Position numbers and translations under genes: made by a program. DNA of 64,000 nt. Origin: JABDII01 sp963815325 (lineage in GTDB: Bacteria > Gemmatimonadota > Gemmatimonadetes > Gemmatimonadales > GWC2-71-9). The stretch is taken from contig CAWFGG010000011.1 of NCBI GenBank assembly GCA_963815325.1, positions 88,844-152,843 of the forward strand, read 5' to 3'. A model generated the notes under the pieces. It saw nothing but the letters and a program-made list of their open reading frames with translations. It made no database searches and was not told where the DNA came from. Position 1 is the first letter of the stretch. Each line of letters opens with the position of its first letter. This document shows positions 1 to 7,954 of the stretch, in pieces.

Positions 1-780
1 GAAGGTCTCGATCATGCCGCCGACGTCGCGGTCAAATTCCCGAGCAAAGGCTCTGCGGCATTCCTCGTAGACCTCAGGAACTCGGGCCATCGCCTCGTCG
101 ATCTCCAACCGCTGCGACATCCCTTCGAGCGGCCACACCAGTCCACCCATGGTGGTCGGGTGCTCCTGTCGCATACGGTGCGGCAAGTCGAGCACCGGGA
201 GGAACCGATCGACCTGTTCCTGCTCGGGACACTGGGTTCCCATCTGGGTGTGGGAGATGATGAACGCGTCCATGGCCACCAGCGCGGGCAGGAGGATGCG
301 GTGATCCTCCGCCAGGCGAAAGGCCAGGAGCGTCGTGTCCAACACCTCCTGGTTGTCCTCGCAGTAGAACTGGATCCACGGGAAGTCGCGCAGCATCAAC
401 GTATCGCCCTGGTCGGCCCAGATATTCCAGGGCGGGCCGAGCGTGCGATTCACCGCAACCATCACAATAGGCAGCCGGTAGAAGCCGGCCACCATGATGT
501 TCTCGGTCATGTACGCGAGCCCATTGGACGAACTCGCCGTAAAGGCCCGCGCGCCGGCGAGCGAAGCGCCGATCGAGACACCCATGGCACTGTGCTCGCT
601 CTCGACCGGCACCACCCTGCCCTTGGTGAATGGAAACTTGGCGACGTACTCGACGATCTCGGTTTGGGGGGTGATAGGATAAATACCGCATACGGCGCCG
701 CGCGCCGATCGATTCGCCTCGCCCGCGACGCTCAAGGCATAGCCAGCCGCGTGATTGCCGGTAACCAGCTCGAGTGCCAT
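1..780 (-). CDS. 2-oxoacid:ferredoxin oxidoreductase, alpha subunit (partial, 3' end outside window)
   Basis: The reading frame opens with ATG at 780 and is still open at base 1, giving the first 260 residues. The N-terminus carries GNHAAGYA, then YPITPQTEIVEYV, ESEHSAMG and SSNGLAYM, the typical pyrimidine-binding domain of PorA/KorA-type alpha subunits. These subunits, with a TPP-binding beta subunit, decarboxylate a 2-oxoacid to acyl-CoA and reduce ferredoxin. It lies 11 bases downstream of the gamma/flavoprotein/ferredoxin fusion gene on the same strand, so the two form an operon; the beta subunit is presumably beyond the left edge. Which 2-oxoacid is used (pyruvate, 2-oxoglutarate, branched-chain) cannot be told from this fragment. 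Confidence 0.85.
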   Translation of the reverse strand, partial: MALELVTGNHAAGYALSVAGEANRSARGAVCGIYPITPQTEIVEYVAKFPFTKGRVVPVESEHSAMGVSIGASLAGARAFTASSSNGLAYMTENIMVAGFYRLPIVMVAVNRTLGPPWNIWADQGDTLMLRDFPWIQFYCEDNQEVLDTTLLAFRLAEDHRILLPALVAMDAFIISHTQMGTQCPEQEQVDRFLPVLDLPHRMRQEHPTTMGGLVWPLEGMSQRLEIDEAMARVPEVYEECRRAFAREFDRDVGGMIETF

Positions 781-791
781 CGCTCACATCC

Positions 792-3041
792 TCACAGGTG
801 ACTCATGAAAATCACGTTCCGCGGGCACTCGGACGCGCACACGCCGCAGCCCTTACAGAAGGAATAGTCGAACACGAACTCGTGGCCCACCCGCTTGAGC
901 ACGCCTTCCGGACAATAGGTCACGCAGAGATCACACTCATTGCAAACACCGCAGGACAGACAACGCTTGGCCTCCCGCGCATCGGTCAGGCCCTGATGGA
1001 TCTCGTCGAAGGTGGAGCGGCGGGTGGTCATGGGTACGGTGGTGCCAGCGCTCGGCGCCGTTCGTTCGAACAGGTGGAGCTTCATGGCCCCGGCGTTGAT
1101 CACCTCGTCACGCCACACATCGACGTGGCGGCGTGCTTCGGCGTGTGCATGTACCTCCAACAACTCGCCGCTCAGGGCCTCGTGAATGTGATACGCCGAG
1201 CGCCGGCCGCTGCCGATCGCACCGGCCACGGTGCCGTCGTTGGTGGCCAGGTCGCCGATGGCATAGACCGGGGTTTCGAGGAGTCCCAGCAGGTGGTCCC
1301 CCTCCCGCACTTCGGTACCTTCCGGGAATACCGTCAAGTCGGCCGATTGGCCAAGCGCCAGGATCAGCCGGTGGCAGGAGATATCGAAGTCCGAGTCGGG
1401 CACCTCCACCGGAGCACGGCGCCCCGAGGAGTCCGGCTCGCCGAGCTGCATGCGGCGGCAGGTGAGCCGAAAGCGCGCACGGCCATCTGTGCCGACGCCA
1501 TCATCGGCGAGTGCCACCGGCTGAGTGAGGAAGTCCATCACTATACCTTCCTCGAGCGCCTCGTCCACCTCTTCGCGGATTGCGGGCATCTCGGCCCGAG
1601 TCCGGCGGTAGACCACCCGGACACTCGAGGCACCCAGGCGGAGTGCCGAGCGTGCAGCATCCATCGCGGTGTTGCCGCCACCGGCTACCAGGACGTCTTC
1701 ACCGTCGACCCTTACTTCGCCTCGATGCGCCCGATCGAGGAAGTCGATTCCCTGCGCTACCGCGTCAGAGTCGGCAACACCCAAGCGGAGGCCCCGCAGT
1801 TCTTGAAGACCCGTTGCCACAAGCACGGCGTCGTGCGACCGAGCCATTTCCAATAGGCGCGGCCGGTCAATCCGATGATCGGTCTCGGCCGTGACTCCGA
1901 GCGCCAGAATTCGGCCGATCTCTCGGTCCAGCACCTCGGCCGGGAGCCTGAAGGTGGGGATGCCGGAGCGCAGCAGCCCGCCTATTTCGGGTGCGCCCTC
2001 GTACACGGTCACCTGGTACCCGAATCGGGCCAGCTGATATGCGGCGCTCAGGCCCGCGGGGCCCGACCCGACGATGGCCACGTGCTCGTCGCGCTGATCG
2101 ATGGCTTCCACGTCGGCGTTACCGTGATCGCCCGCGAACCGTTCGAGCTGTCGCACGTTGACGGCGCCGTCGAGACCGATGCGGTTGCAATTGTCCATGC
2201 ACGGCGCTGGACAGACCCGACCGCACACCGCAGGAAACGGCGAGGTGCGGAGCAGAATGGCCAGCGCCTCGTCCGTTTGGTCGTGGGCCAGTGCGTGCAG
2301 GAAGCCTTGCACGTCGTTTCCGGCCGGGCACACGTGGTTGCAGGGCGGCACCATCTGTTGGCGCTTGGGCTGCTCAGTGGCCCATTGTCCGGTCTTGATG
2401 CGGGGAAACTCTCCGCCGAGTCCGCCGAGGAATCCAGGGGCGCGAGCCTTGGCCAGCGGGGGAGCGGCGGCAGTGGCGGCTTCGTCCGGTCGAGCAACCT
2501 CCAGTAATCGAACGTGCTCGTAGGCCTGGGCCGCCGCCGTGAGATTCGCACCGGTGAAACCGAGGTGCTCGAGCGCCGCGTTGATGTCCTCGAACCCGAA
2601 ACCAAGCATCCGTCCCGCGGCACCGGCCAGCGCCGTATTGACGATCGGGACGCTCCGGGTGCCGAGGTGATGCTCCAGCGCGATGGCCGTGGCGTCGATC
2701 GTGGCGATTCGGTAGGAGGGATAGTCTGCCGCGAAGTGGGCCGGCGGCTCGGGGGAGTTGAACAGGATCCACCCGCCTGCCTTGAGTCCTCCGGTGATGG
2801 CCGGTCCTACCAAGGTGGGGTCGAGCACGATGACGTGATCGGGCTCGTAGATCAAATTGCGATTGGTGATCGGTTCCGTATCGTACCGGCAAAAGGCTTG
2901 GAGCGGTGCCCCCGAGCGCTCAGCCGCGTAGAGCCCGAAGGCCTGGACCGATTGGCCCTTTAAGAACCGGGTGGTGGCGATGATCTTCGCCAGCGTTACC
3001 CCGCCCTGACCGCCGCGGCCATGAATACGGATTTCGATCAT
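792..3041 (-). CDS. Fusion: 2-oxoacid:ferredoxin oxidoreductase gamma domain + GltD-like NAD(P)H/FAD oxidoreductase + 2x[4Fe-4S] ferredoxin
   Basis: About 749 residues in three parts. Residues 1-180 are a PorG/KorG gamma domain (IRIHGRGGQGGVTLAK at the start). Residues 230-630 resemble the glutamate synthase small subunit: N-terminal iron-sulfur cysteines (CNHVCP, CGRVCPAPCMDNC), an FAD dinucleotide fold (VAIVGSGPAGLSAAY, near 321) and a second, NAD(P)H-binding fold (VLVAGGGNTAMDAAR, near 452). Residues 690-740 hold two ferredoxin motifs (CLSCGVCNECDLC...CP, CKGCGVCASECP), equivalent to PorD. The flavoprotein part may couple ferredoxin to NAD(P)H within the complex; this is inference. I place the start at the ATG at 3041, preceded by a GAGGAG ribosome site; an in-frame ATG at 3056 overlaps that site and is less likely. 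It lies 11 bases upstream of the alpha-subunit gene. Confidence 0.85.
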   Translation of the reverse strand: MIEIRIHGRGGQGGVTLAKIIATTRFLKGQSVQAFGLYAAERSGAPLQAFCRYDTEPITNRNLIYEPDHVIVLDPTLVGPAITGGLKAGGWILFNSPEPPAHFAADYPSYRIATIDATAIALEHHLGTRSVPIVNTALAGAAGRMLGFGFEDINAALEHLGFTGANLTAAAQAYEHVRLLEVARPDEAATAAAPPLAKARAPGFLGGLGGEFPRIKTGQWATEQPKRQQMVPPCNHVCPAGNDVQGFLHALAHDQTDEALAILLRTSPFPAVCGRVCPAPCMDNCNRIGLDGAVNVRQLERFAGDHGNADVEAIDQRDEHVAIVGSGPAGLSAAYQLARFGYQVTVYEGAPEIGGLLRSGIPTFRLPAEVLDREIGRILALGVTAETDHRIDRPRLLEMARSHDAVLVATGLQELRGLRLGVADSDAVAQGIDFLDRAHRGEVRVDGEDVLVAGGGNTAMDAARSALRLGASSVRVVYRRTRAEMPAIREEVDEALEEGIVMDFLTQPVALADDGVGTDGRARFRLTCRRMQLGEPDSSGRRAPVEVPDSDFDISCHRLILALGQSADLTVFPEGTEVREGDHLLGLLETPVYAIGDLATNDGTVAGAIGSGRRSAYHIHEALSGELLEVHAHAEARRHVDVWRDEVINAGAMKLHLFERTAPSAGTTVPMTTRRSTFDEIHQGLTDAREAKRCLSCGVCNECDLCVTYCPEGVLKRVGHEFVFDYSFCKGCGVCASECPRNVIFMSHL

Positions 3042-3228
3042 TAGGAGTCTCCTCATCGGAGATTACCCCACCCAGGATGAAGAGACCTTTAAGCTCGTGT
3101 GAACAGGTGCTTGGGGACGGCTCCGAGCCCATGAAGCTTGCGAGCGTCGCGGGTAACCGGCATCCTGCAACATGGCACTGGGGGGGGTCGGCGAGCGAGC
3201 AACGGGTCCAATAGCCTAGGAGGGACAG

Positions 3229-3621
3229 GTGCCCCGAGTCACCGGAATCGGAGGGATTTTCTTCAAGTCAAAGCAGGCGAAGGAGTTGCGCCGGTGGTAC
3301 GACGAGCATTTGGGGGTCGAGCCAGAGGACTACGGCGGCCATGCGTTCCGCTGGCGGCAGCTGGACGACCCCAATCGGGTCGGCAGCACGGTTTGGAGCA
3401 TATTCCCGGACGAATCGACCTATTTCGATCCGAGTGATGCCGGATTCATGGTCAACTTCCGAGTGGACGACCTGGAGGGACTCCTCCAGCAGCTCCGAGC
3501 GGCAGGGATCAGAGTCGACGACAAGATAGGAGAGTACGAGTACGGGCGGTTCGGCTGGTGTTACGACCCCGATGGCAACAAGATCGAGCTGTGGCAGCCG
3601 CTCGGTGAAGAGGGTCAGTGA
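3229..3621 (+). CDS. VOC family (glyoxalase/bleomycin-resistance fold) protein
   Basis: 130 residues starting at GTG, with the strong ribosome site AGGAGGGA about 8 bases upstream. The chain reads as a single vicinal-oxygen-chelate repeat pair: an early ITGIGGIFF-like strand, a middle MVNFRVDDLEGLLQQLR segment and a C-terminal DPDGNKIELWQP motif, where the Glu is normally a metal ligand. This C-terminal motif is the hallmark of small glyoxalase-like proteins. Substrate is unknown: the family covers lactoylglutathione lyases, dioxygenases, epimerases and resistance proteins. It stands alone between the divergent oxidoreductase operon and a convergent glycosyltransferase gene. Confidence 0.8.
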   Translation: MPRVTGIGGIFFKSKQAKELRRWYDEHLGVEPEDYGGHAFRWRQLDDPNRVGSTVWSIFPDESTYFDPSDAGFMVNFRVDDLEGLLQQLRAAGIRVDDKIGEYEYGRFGWCYDPDGNKIELWQPLGEEGQ

Positions 3622-3694
3622 CTTGCGTGTGAGGAGATCAGACCCTGGAACACCGCGCAGCCGCTTCGGGGGGTGCCCTCGTGAACTCGCGACT

Positions 3695-4525
3695 CTACCT
3701 TGACGTATCGGGGTTGTCCTGGCCCGGTGCGGCGGCTCCTCGCTGCGTCGCGGCGGAGGATAGGCTGGTACCTTCACCGGACTGCTCATGTAGTTCGTTG
3801 AGCTTCAAGTATTTCATATAAGTGCGGAAGATGCTGGTAACGCCCACGGTACAGCCGTCAACACCCTTGAAGAGCCCGCCCCGGAGAACGAACTGACGGA
3901 AGCCGGCGCCGAGGGCGCTGAGGATGGGCTTGGAGTTGGACGGTGGGTAGCCCCGCTCGTACATGCCCCGCGCATCCCGCGACGTCATCCAGTTAATTTT
4001 TGCGAGCCAGTCGCTCAGGTTGTCATACGTGTAATGGACGATGTGACCCTCCGACCGCTGCACGCGCGGCGCAACGACGTGTGCGTGACCGGGCTCTGGT
4101 TGGTAACCCGACCGTGTCCGGTTGTAGAGACGCGTCACGAAGTCGGGGTAGAAGCCAGGGCCCTTGATCCAGTGTTGACCCACATAGTTCTTGCGATTGA
4201 AGGCGAAGGCGGTAGCCGCATCGTCCAGAGCCAGGTTGTGGATGACCGTGCACATCTCGTCATCGATGCGTTCGTCGGCATCCAGGGCGAGAATCCAATC
4301 GTGACGCGCAAGCTGCTGGGTAAGCTTTCGTTGCGGGCCTTCCCCGAGGTACTCCTGCTGAATGACCGCAGCGCCCGCTGCTTCCGCAAGGCTCACCGTA
4401 GTGTCGGTGCTGACAGAGTCCACCACCACCACGTCGTCACAGACCCGTCGGAGTGAGGCGATGCAGGCCTCAATATGGTCGGCTTCGTTATAGGTGATGA
4501 CTGTGCCGGTGATGGATGGGGTCAT
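3695..4525 (-). CDS. Family 2 glycosyltransferase (WaaE/KdtX-like)
   Basis: 276 residues. The N-terminus has the GT-A opening strand (TGTVITYNEADHIEACI), a VVVVDSVSTDTT nucleotide-sugar segment near residue 35, and DWILALDADERI near 95, where the DAD triplet supplies the metal/nucleotide ligand. The rest, with GHAHV and ending in a basic helix, resembles lipopolysaccharide-core beta-1,4-glucosyltransferases of the WaaE/KdtX group. No membrane segment is evident, so it is likely cytoplasmic or peripheral. It is transcribed alone and converges on the VOC gene. Acceptor and sugar are not determinable from sequence alone. Confidence 0.85.
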   Translation of the reverse strand: MTPSITGTVITYNEADHIEACIASLRRVCDDVVVVDSVSTDTTVSLAEAAGAAVIQQEYLGEGPQRKLTQQLARHDWILALDADERIDDEMCTVIHNLALDDAATAFAFNRKNYVGQHWIKGPGFYPDFVTRLYNRTRSGYQPEPGHAHVVAPRVQRSEGHIVHYTYDNLSDWLAKINWMTSRDARGMYERGYPPSNSKPILSALGAGFRQFVLRGGLFKGVDGCTVGVTSIFRTYMKYLKLNELHEQSGEGTSLSSAATQRGAAAPGQDNPDTSR

Positions 4526-4811
4526 AGGCTCAGAGTGATGGCGCTGGCGTGGTCAGGACCTGGCTAATATATAGGGAACCCTCACCAAAGAAGCATAGCA
4601 AGAATGGAAGCGATTACTCCTGAGGACGGTCTCCAGCGCACGAGTTTTGTTGGTTTCAAGAAACGGCGATTGCCGTGGGCGTAGGAAAACCGACTGCGGC
4701 AACCCTGGCGACGGTGTCCCTAGTGGACATGCCATGTGAGGCCCTCCGACGCGTGCCCCGGGCGCGTTGGCGGCTGACAATCACGCTTCACCGCGTCACA
4801 CAGCCAGGCTA

Positions 4812-5711
4812 ATGCGGCCGCCGCGAGCGACTACGGCTCACCCGGTGCGGACCCTCGCGCTGACACTGCTCGCCCTCAACGCGTTTGCGGCCAACTCGGT
4901 GCTCACCCGGATGGCATTGGGCCACGCCTCGATCGACGCGTCCAGCTTTGCCACTATCCGAGTCGTGTCCGGCGCGGCGGCGCTGCTCCTAGTCTCATCC
5001 CTGAACCGCCGGACGGACGGACCCGTGTTTCGCGGCAGCTGGGCCTCCGCTCTCATGTTGTTCTCGTACGCCGTGCCCTTTTCGTTCGCGTACTTGAGCC
5101 TCAGTACCGGAACCGGGGCGCTCATCCTGTTCGGCATGGTTCAGGTCACCATGATCCTCGCGGCGCTGGGCTCCGGCGAGCGGCCTCACGCCTGGCAGTG
5201 GGCCGGACTCCTCCTGGCGTTTGCCGGCTTGGTGTACCTCGTGTTCCCCGGGATCACGGCACCCTCGCCCATCGGATCGCTGCTCATGGCCGTGGCCGGT
5301 ATCTCCTGGGGGCTGTACTCACTTAGGGGCCGGAGCGCCACACGCCCCCTGGCAGACACCACCGGCAACTTCGCCCGGGCCGTCCCGCTAGTCTTAGGAG
5401 TGAGCCTGGCGGCGCGGTCCCAGGTGAGCCTGTCCGGCCCAGGCATTCTCCTGGCGATTCTTTCCGGAGCGCTGGCATCCGGGGTGGGATACGTCATATG
5501 GTATGCGGCACTCCGCGGCCTCACGAGAACGCGAGCGGCAACGGTGCAATTGTCCGTTCCGGTCTTGGCGGCACTAGGAGGAGTGTTCTTCCTGTCGGAG
5601 GACGTGTCGCTTCGCTTGGTGCTCTCGGCCGTGCTCATTCTCGGAGGAGTCGGCATTGCCATTGTCAGCAAGGAACGCGTGATCCCTCAGACGGTGACGG
5701 TGCCTCGATGA
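4812..5711 (+). CDS. EamA/DMT-family transporter
   Basis: About 300 residues from the ATG at 4812; an upstream in-frame ATG at 4767 would add 15 polar residues. The chain contains about ten hydrophobic segments arranged as two similar halves of five, as in the drug/metabolite transporter superfamily. Typical elements are LLALNAFAANSVLTRMAL near the start and YVIWYAALRGLTRTRAATV in the second half, the latter closely matching EamA repeats. It is an inner-membrane exporter or permease of unknown substrate. Its TGA stop overlaps the ATG of the following lipoprotein gene (ATGA), which in turn overlaps the DDAH gene, so the three are one translationally coupled operon. Confidence 0.85.
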   Translation: MRPPRATTAHPVRTLALTLLALNAFAANSVLTRMALGHASIDASSFATIRVVSGAAALLLVSSLNRRTDGPVFRGSWASALMLFSYAVPFSFAYLSLSTGTGALILFGMVQVTMILAALGSGERPHAWQWAGLLLAFAGLVYLVFPGITAPSPIGSLLMAVAGISWGLYSLRGRSATRPLADTTGNFARAVPLVLGVSLAARSQVSLSGPGILLAILSGALASGVGYVIWYAALRGLTRTRAATVQLSVPVLAALGGVFFLSEDVSLRLVLSAVLILGGVGIAIVSKERVIPQTVTVPR

Positions 5712-5938
5712 ATGCGATGACATTCTGCCGGTTGGTCCTCGGCGTTCTACTGGTGGCCGGGGTTGGTTGCTCCTCCGGGGAACGGGTGCATACCGACGCG
5801 CCCGATGCCCAGCGTACGCGGGACAGCGCCATCGGGGAGTCCCAGCTCCCGGGAGCGGCAGGAGTGCGTGGAGCGCTTCGCGCGGCCGACTCGGCGGAAG
5901 CGCGACGGGCCCGGGAAGACTCCGTCACGGCGCCATGA
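5708..5938 (+). CDS. Small putative lipoprotein
   Basis: 76 residues. It begins MNAMTFCRLVLGVLLVAG followed by VGCSS: a short hydrophobic signal segment ending at a cysteine, consistent with a lipoprotein signal peptide. The mature part is about 50 residues, Ala/Arg/Asp-rich, hydrophilic and probably disordered. Both ends overlap neighbours by four bases (ATGA), with the transporter upstream and DDAH downstream, which supports it being a real translated gene. I recognise no domain and assign no function. Confidence 0.6.
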   Translation: MNAMTFCRLVLGVLLVAGVGCSSGERVHTDAPDAQRTRDSAIGESQLPGAAGVRGALRAADSAEARRAREDSVTAP

Positions 5939-6699
5939 CCGTCGCGTTCACCCGAGCGGTGAGTCCCAGTCTCGCCCGGTGCGAGTTGACCCACCTCGCC
6001 CGCGATCCGATCGATGCAACCCGCGCGGCAGCCCAGCATTCCGACTACGAGCGCTGCCTCGCCCAACTCGGGGTGGAGGTCGTACACCTGCCTGCCCTGT
6101 CCGACCTCCCCGATTCGGTTTTCGTCGAAGACACCGCCGTCGTCCTGGACGAACTCGCCATCATCACGCGGCCAGGGGCGGTCTCGCGCCGTGCCGAGAC
6201 GGGGGCCATCGCCAACGCGCTCCGGCGCTATCGAGACCTTGTGTTCATTGAGGAGCCAGCCACGGTCGATGGCGGAGATGTCCTGGTCATTGGCCGCCAA
6301 GTATATGTCGGGTTGTCGTCGCGCACCTCCGCGTCAGGGGTCGCACAGATTCGCCACATGCTCGAACCCCTCGGCTATCGGGTCACGATCGCGGCGGTCG
6401 ATGGATGCCTCCACTTGAAATCCGCAGTGACACAGGTTGCGCCGGACACCGTGCTCATCAATCGCACCTGGGTGGACAGTGACGCCTTTCGCGGCATGCG
6501 GCTGGTCGAGGTCGATCCAACCGAGCCCCATGCCGCCAACGCCCTCAGGATTCGCGACTCGGTCGTCTACCCTGCGGCCTTCGAGCGGACCCGGGATCGG
6601 CTCCATGAGCTTGGCATCGCCGTGCTGCCGGTTGATGTTTCGGAGTTGGCCAAGGCGGAGGGCGGTGTCACCTGTTGTAGTATTCTCGTCGAGCGCTAG
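5935..6699 (+). CDS. Dimethylarginine dimethylaminohydrolase family protein (arginine-modifying, pentein fold)
   Basis: 254 residues, the usual size for bacterial DDAH. The family hydrolyses N-methylated arginines to citrulline and methylamines; close relatives are citrullinases or arginine deiminase-like hydrolases. Visible landmarks: DSVFVEDTAVV (residues 60-70, substrate loop), TVDGGDVLVIG near 111 with the conserved Asp, HLKS with the catalytic His at 160, and the C-terminal GGVTCCSIL with the nucleophilic Cys at 247/248. The start is the ATG at 5935, overlapping the lipoprotein stop. It is the last gene of the EamA-lipoprotein-DDAH operon; an amino-acid-related substrate for the transporter is a possible inference. 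Confidence 0.88.
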   Translation: MTVAFTRAVSPSLARCELTHLARDPIDATRAAAQHSDYERCLAQLGVEVVHLPALSDLPDSVFVEDTAVVLDELAIITRPGAVSRRAETGAIANALRRYRDLVFIEEPATVDGGDVLVIGRQVYVGLSSRTSASGVAQIRHMLEPLGYRVTIAAVDGCLHLKSAVTQVAPDTVLINRTWVDSDAFRGMRLVEVDPTEPHAANALRIRDSVVYPAAFERTRDRLHELGIAVLPVDVSELAKAEGGVTCCSILVER

Positions 6700-6721
6700 C
6701 GTCTTGACACAGGGAGGCCTC

Positions 6722-7023
6722 ATGCTGGGCGGAAAATCCTGGGACGAGTGGATCGCGCAATACAGCCTGAGTCACCAGCACCCGATCAACCGGGTCTGCC
6801 ACACGATCGGGATCCCCCTGATTGCCGTCTCGCTTCCGCTCTTTCTGGTGGCGATCGCGGTCCCCGGGGGTTGGCCCATCCCGCTCGGCCTGTTCCTGGT
6901 CGGCTGGCTCTTTCAATTCGCGGGCATGCCGTCGAAGGGAAGCCACCGGAGTTCTTCACGGATTGGCGCTTTCTGTTCGTGGGACTTCGGTGGTGGGTCG
7001 CCAAGATCCGGGGCCGAGTCTGA
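6722..7023 (+). CDS. Mpo1-like (DUF962) membrane protein, frameshifted as sequenced
   Basis: The start ATG at 6722 follows an AGGGAGG ribosome site. The first frame gives SHQHPINRVCHTIGIP and two hydrophobic segments up to GWLFQFAG, then degenerates. From about 6927 the next frame gives the family's conserved tail (GHAVEGKPPEFF, then FLFVGLRWWVAKIRG) and stops at 7023. Adding one C in the GGGCATGCC stretch near 6926 joins the two into a 100-residue protein of normal family length with the His-containing motifs intact. In yeast the family member Mpo1 is a dioxygenase acting on 2-hydroxy fatty acids; bacterial members are uncharacterised. The break may be a sequencing error or a real mutation. 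Confidence 0.75.
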
Positions 7024-7064
7024 GATTCGGATCGATCGACTGACAATCGCCTCGTAGAATAGAA

Positions 7065-7403
7065 ATGGGCTACGAATGGAAAGAGAATGAACTCGCAGGA
7101 TCCGCAGTTGTCGCCGCTGAATTGGTGGACTACCAGGCCGGAGCGGTGGTCAGCCGGGTCGTGCTCAAACAGAAGACCGGGTCGATCACGGTCTTCGCGT
7201 TCGATCGGGGCGAGGAGTTGAGCGAGCACACCGTGCCGCACGACGCGTTGATTCACGTGATCGATGGTGAAGCCGAGATCTCCGTCGCCGGCGTTCCGCA
7301 CCGAGTTGAGGCAGGGAGCATGATCATCCTGCCTGGCGGTGAGGCGCACGCGGTCCGGGCAGCCACGCGCTTCAAGATGATCTTGGTGATGATCAAACCC
7401 TGA
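7065..7403 (+). CDS. Cupin-domain protein
   Basis: 112 residues, a single small cupin barrel. Motif 1 lies at FDRGEELSEHTVPHDALIHVIDGEAE: His and His/Asp positions resemble the G(X)5HXH(X)3-4E metal-binding pattern. Motif 2 is AGSMIILPGGEAHAV, with the PGGEAH core and a conserved His. Such stand-alone cupins usually bind a divalent metal and serve as sensors, isomerases or small dioxygenases; none can be chosen here. It follows the Mpo1-like gene by about 40 bases on the same strand and may be co-transcribed. Confidence 0.8.
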   Translation: MGYEWKENELAGSAVVAAELVDYQAGAVVSRVVLKQKTGSITVFAFDRGEELSEHTVPHDALIHVIDGEAEISVAGVPHRVEAGSMIILPGGEAHAVRAATRFKMILVMIKP

Positions 7404-7435
7404 CAGCCTGGGGCCGGCTGCCTGGTCGCTGTGTT

Positions 7436-7918
7436 TCAGGGCTCGGATGGACAGCGCACCCGGCGATACGGAAAGTCGATCCGTCGAAGCTCCCCTCCCC
7501 GCGTACCCTCGATCCAGCCAACGAGCGAATCCGAGCCCATGCGGTCGTAGCCGATCCGCTCGGGGAAGTCGTGCTCCGGGTTCTCGAAGATCAGCGCCGT
7601 ATCGCTCACGTGAATTGCCGGAAACGTGGCCGACTCCTGGCCTGACGGGTGTGCCTCATACGCTAGGCCCGTGGTGTCTTCCCGAATGAGGACCAACTCG
7701 TAGCCTACCAGGCGCCCGTCGCGCATGGCGCGGTTCATCCCGAGCATCGCATCGCCCCGGGGGGCCATCCACTGCTCCTCCATGGTCCGGCTGCCCGACC
7801 CGCGCTCCCAACAGCCGCTGAGCCATGCCGCGCGATCGACACCCGTTGGTGTCTGGGCCGAGAGAACGGCTGCAGTGCAGCAACAAAGAGCCAGTACCCA
7901 CCATGGCATCTTGGACAT
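7436..7918 (-). CDS. Secreted DUF6265-like protein
   Basis: 160 residues from the ATG at 7918, which has AAAGGA 6 bases upstream; an upstream in-frame start at 7951 lacks this. A cleavable signal peptide is visible (hydrophobic run with CCC, then LSAQ). The mature chain has WLSGCWER, MEEQWMAPRGDAMLGM and ENPEHDFPERIGY, a pattern I recognise from DUF6265 proteins, which are predicted small beta-barrels of unknown function. It begins 37 bases downstream of the molybdenum hydroxylase FAD subunit on the same strand and may be read from that operon. No function is assigned. Confidence 0.7.
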   Translation of the reverse strand: MSKMPWWVLALCCCTAAVLSAQTPTGVDRAAWLSGCWERGSGSRTMEEQWMAPRGDAMLGMNRAMRDGRLVGYELVLIREDTTGLAYEAHPSGQESATFPAIHVSDTALIFENPEHDFPERIGYDRMGSDSLVGWIEGTRGGELRRIDFPYRRVRCPSEP

Positions 7919-7954
7919 CGATGTCCTTTCCAAGGAGATGGAATCTGCCACCGC

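Noticed and set aside
4553..4780. Short minus-strand frame between the glycosyltransferase and EamA genes
   Set aside because: No ribosome site, no domain, and low-complexity Pro/Gly/Arg start; the gap more likely carries divergent promoters.
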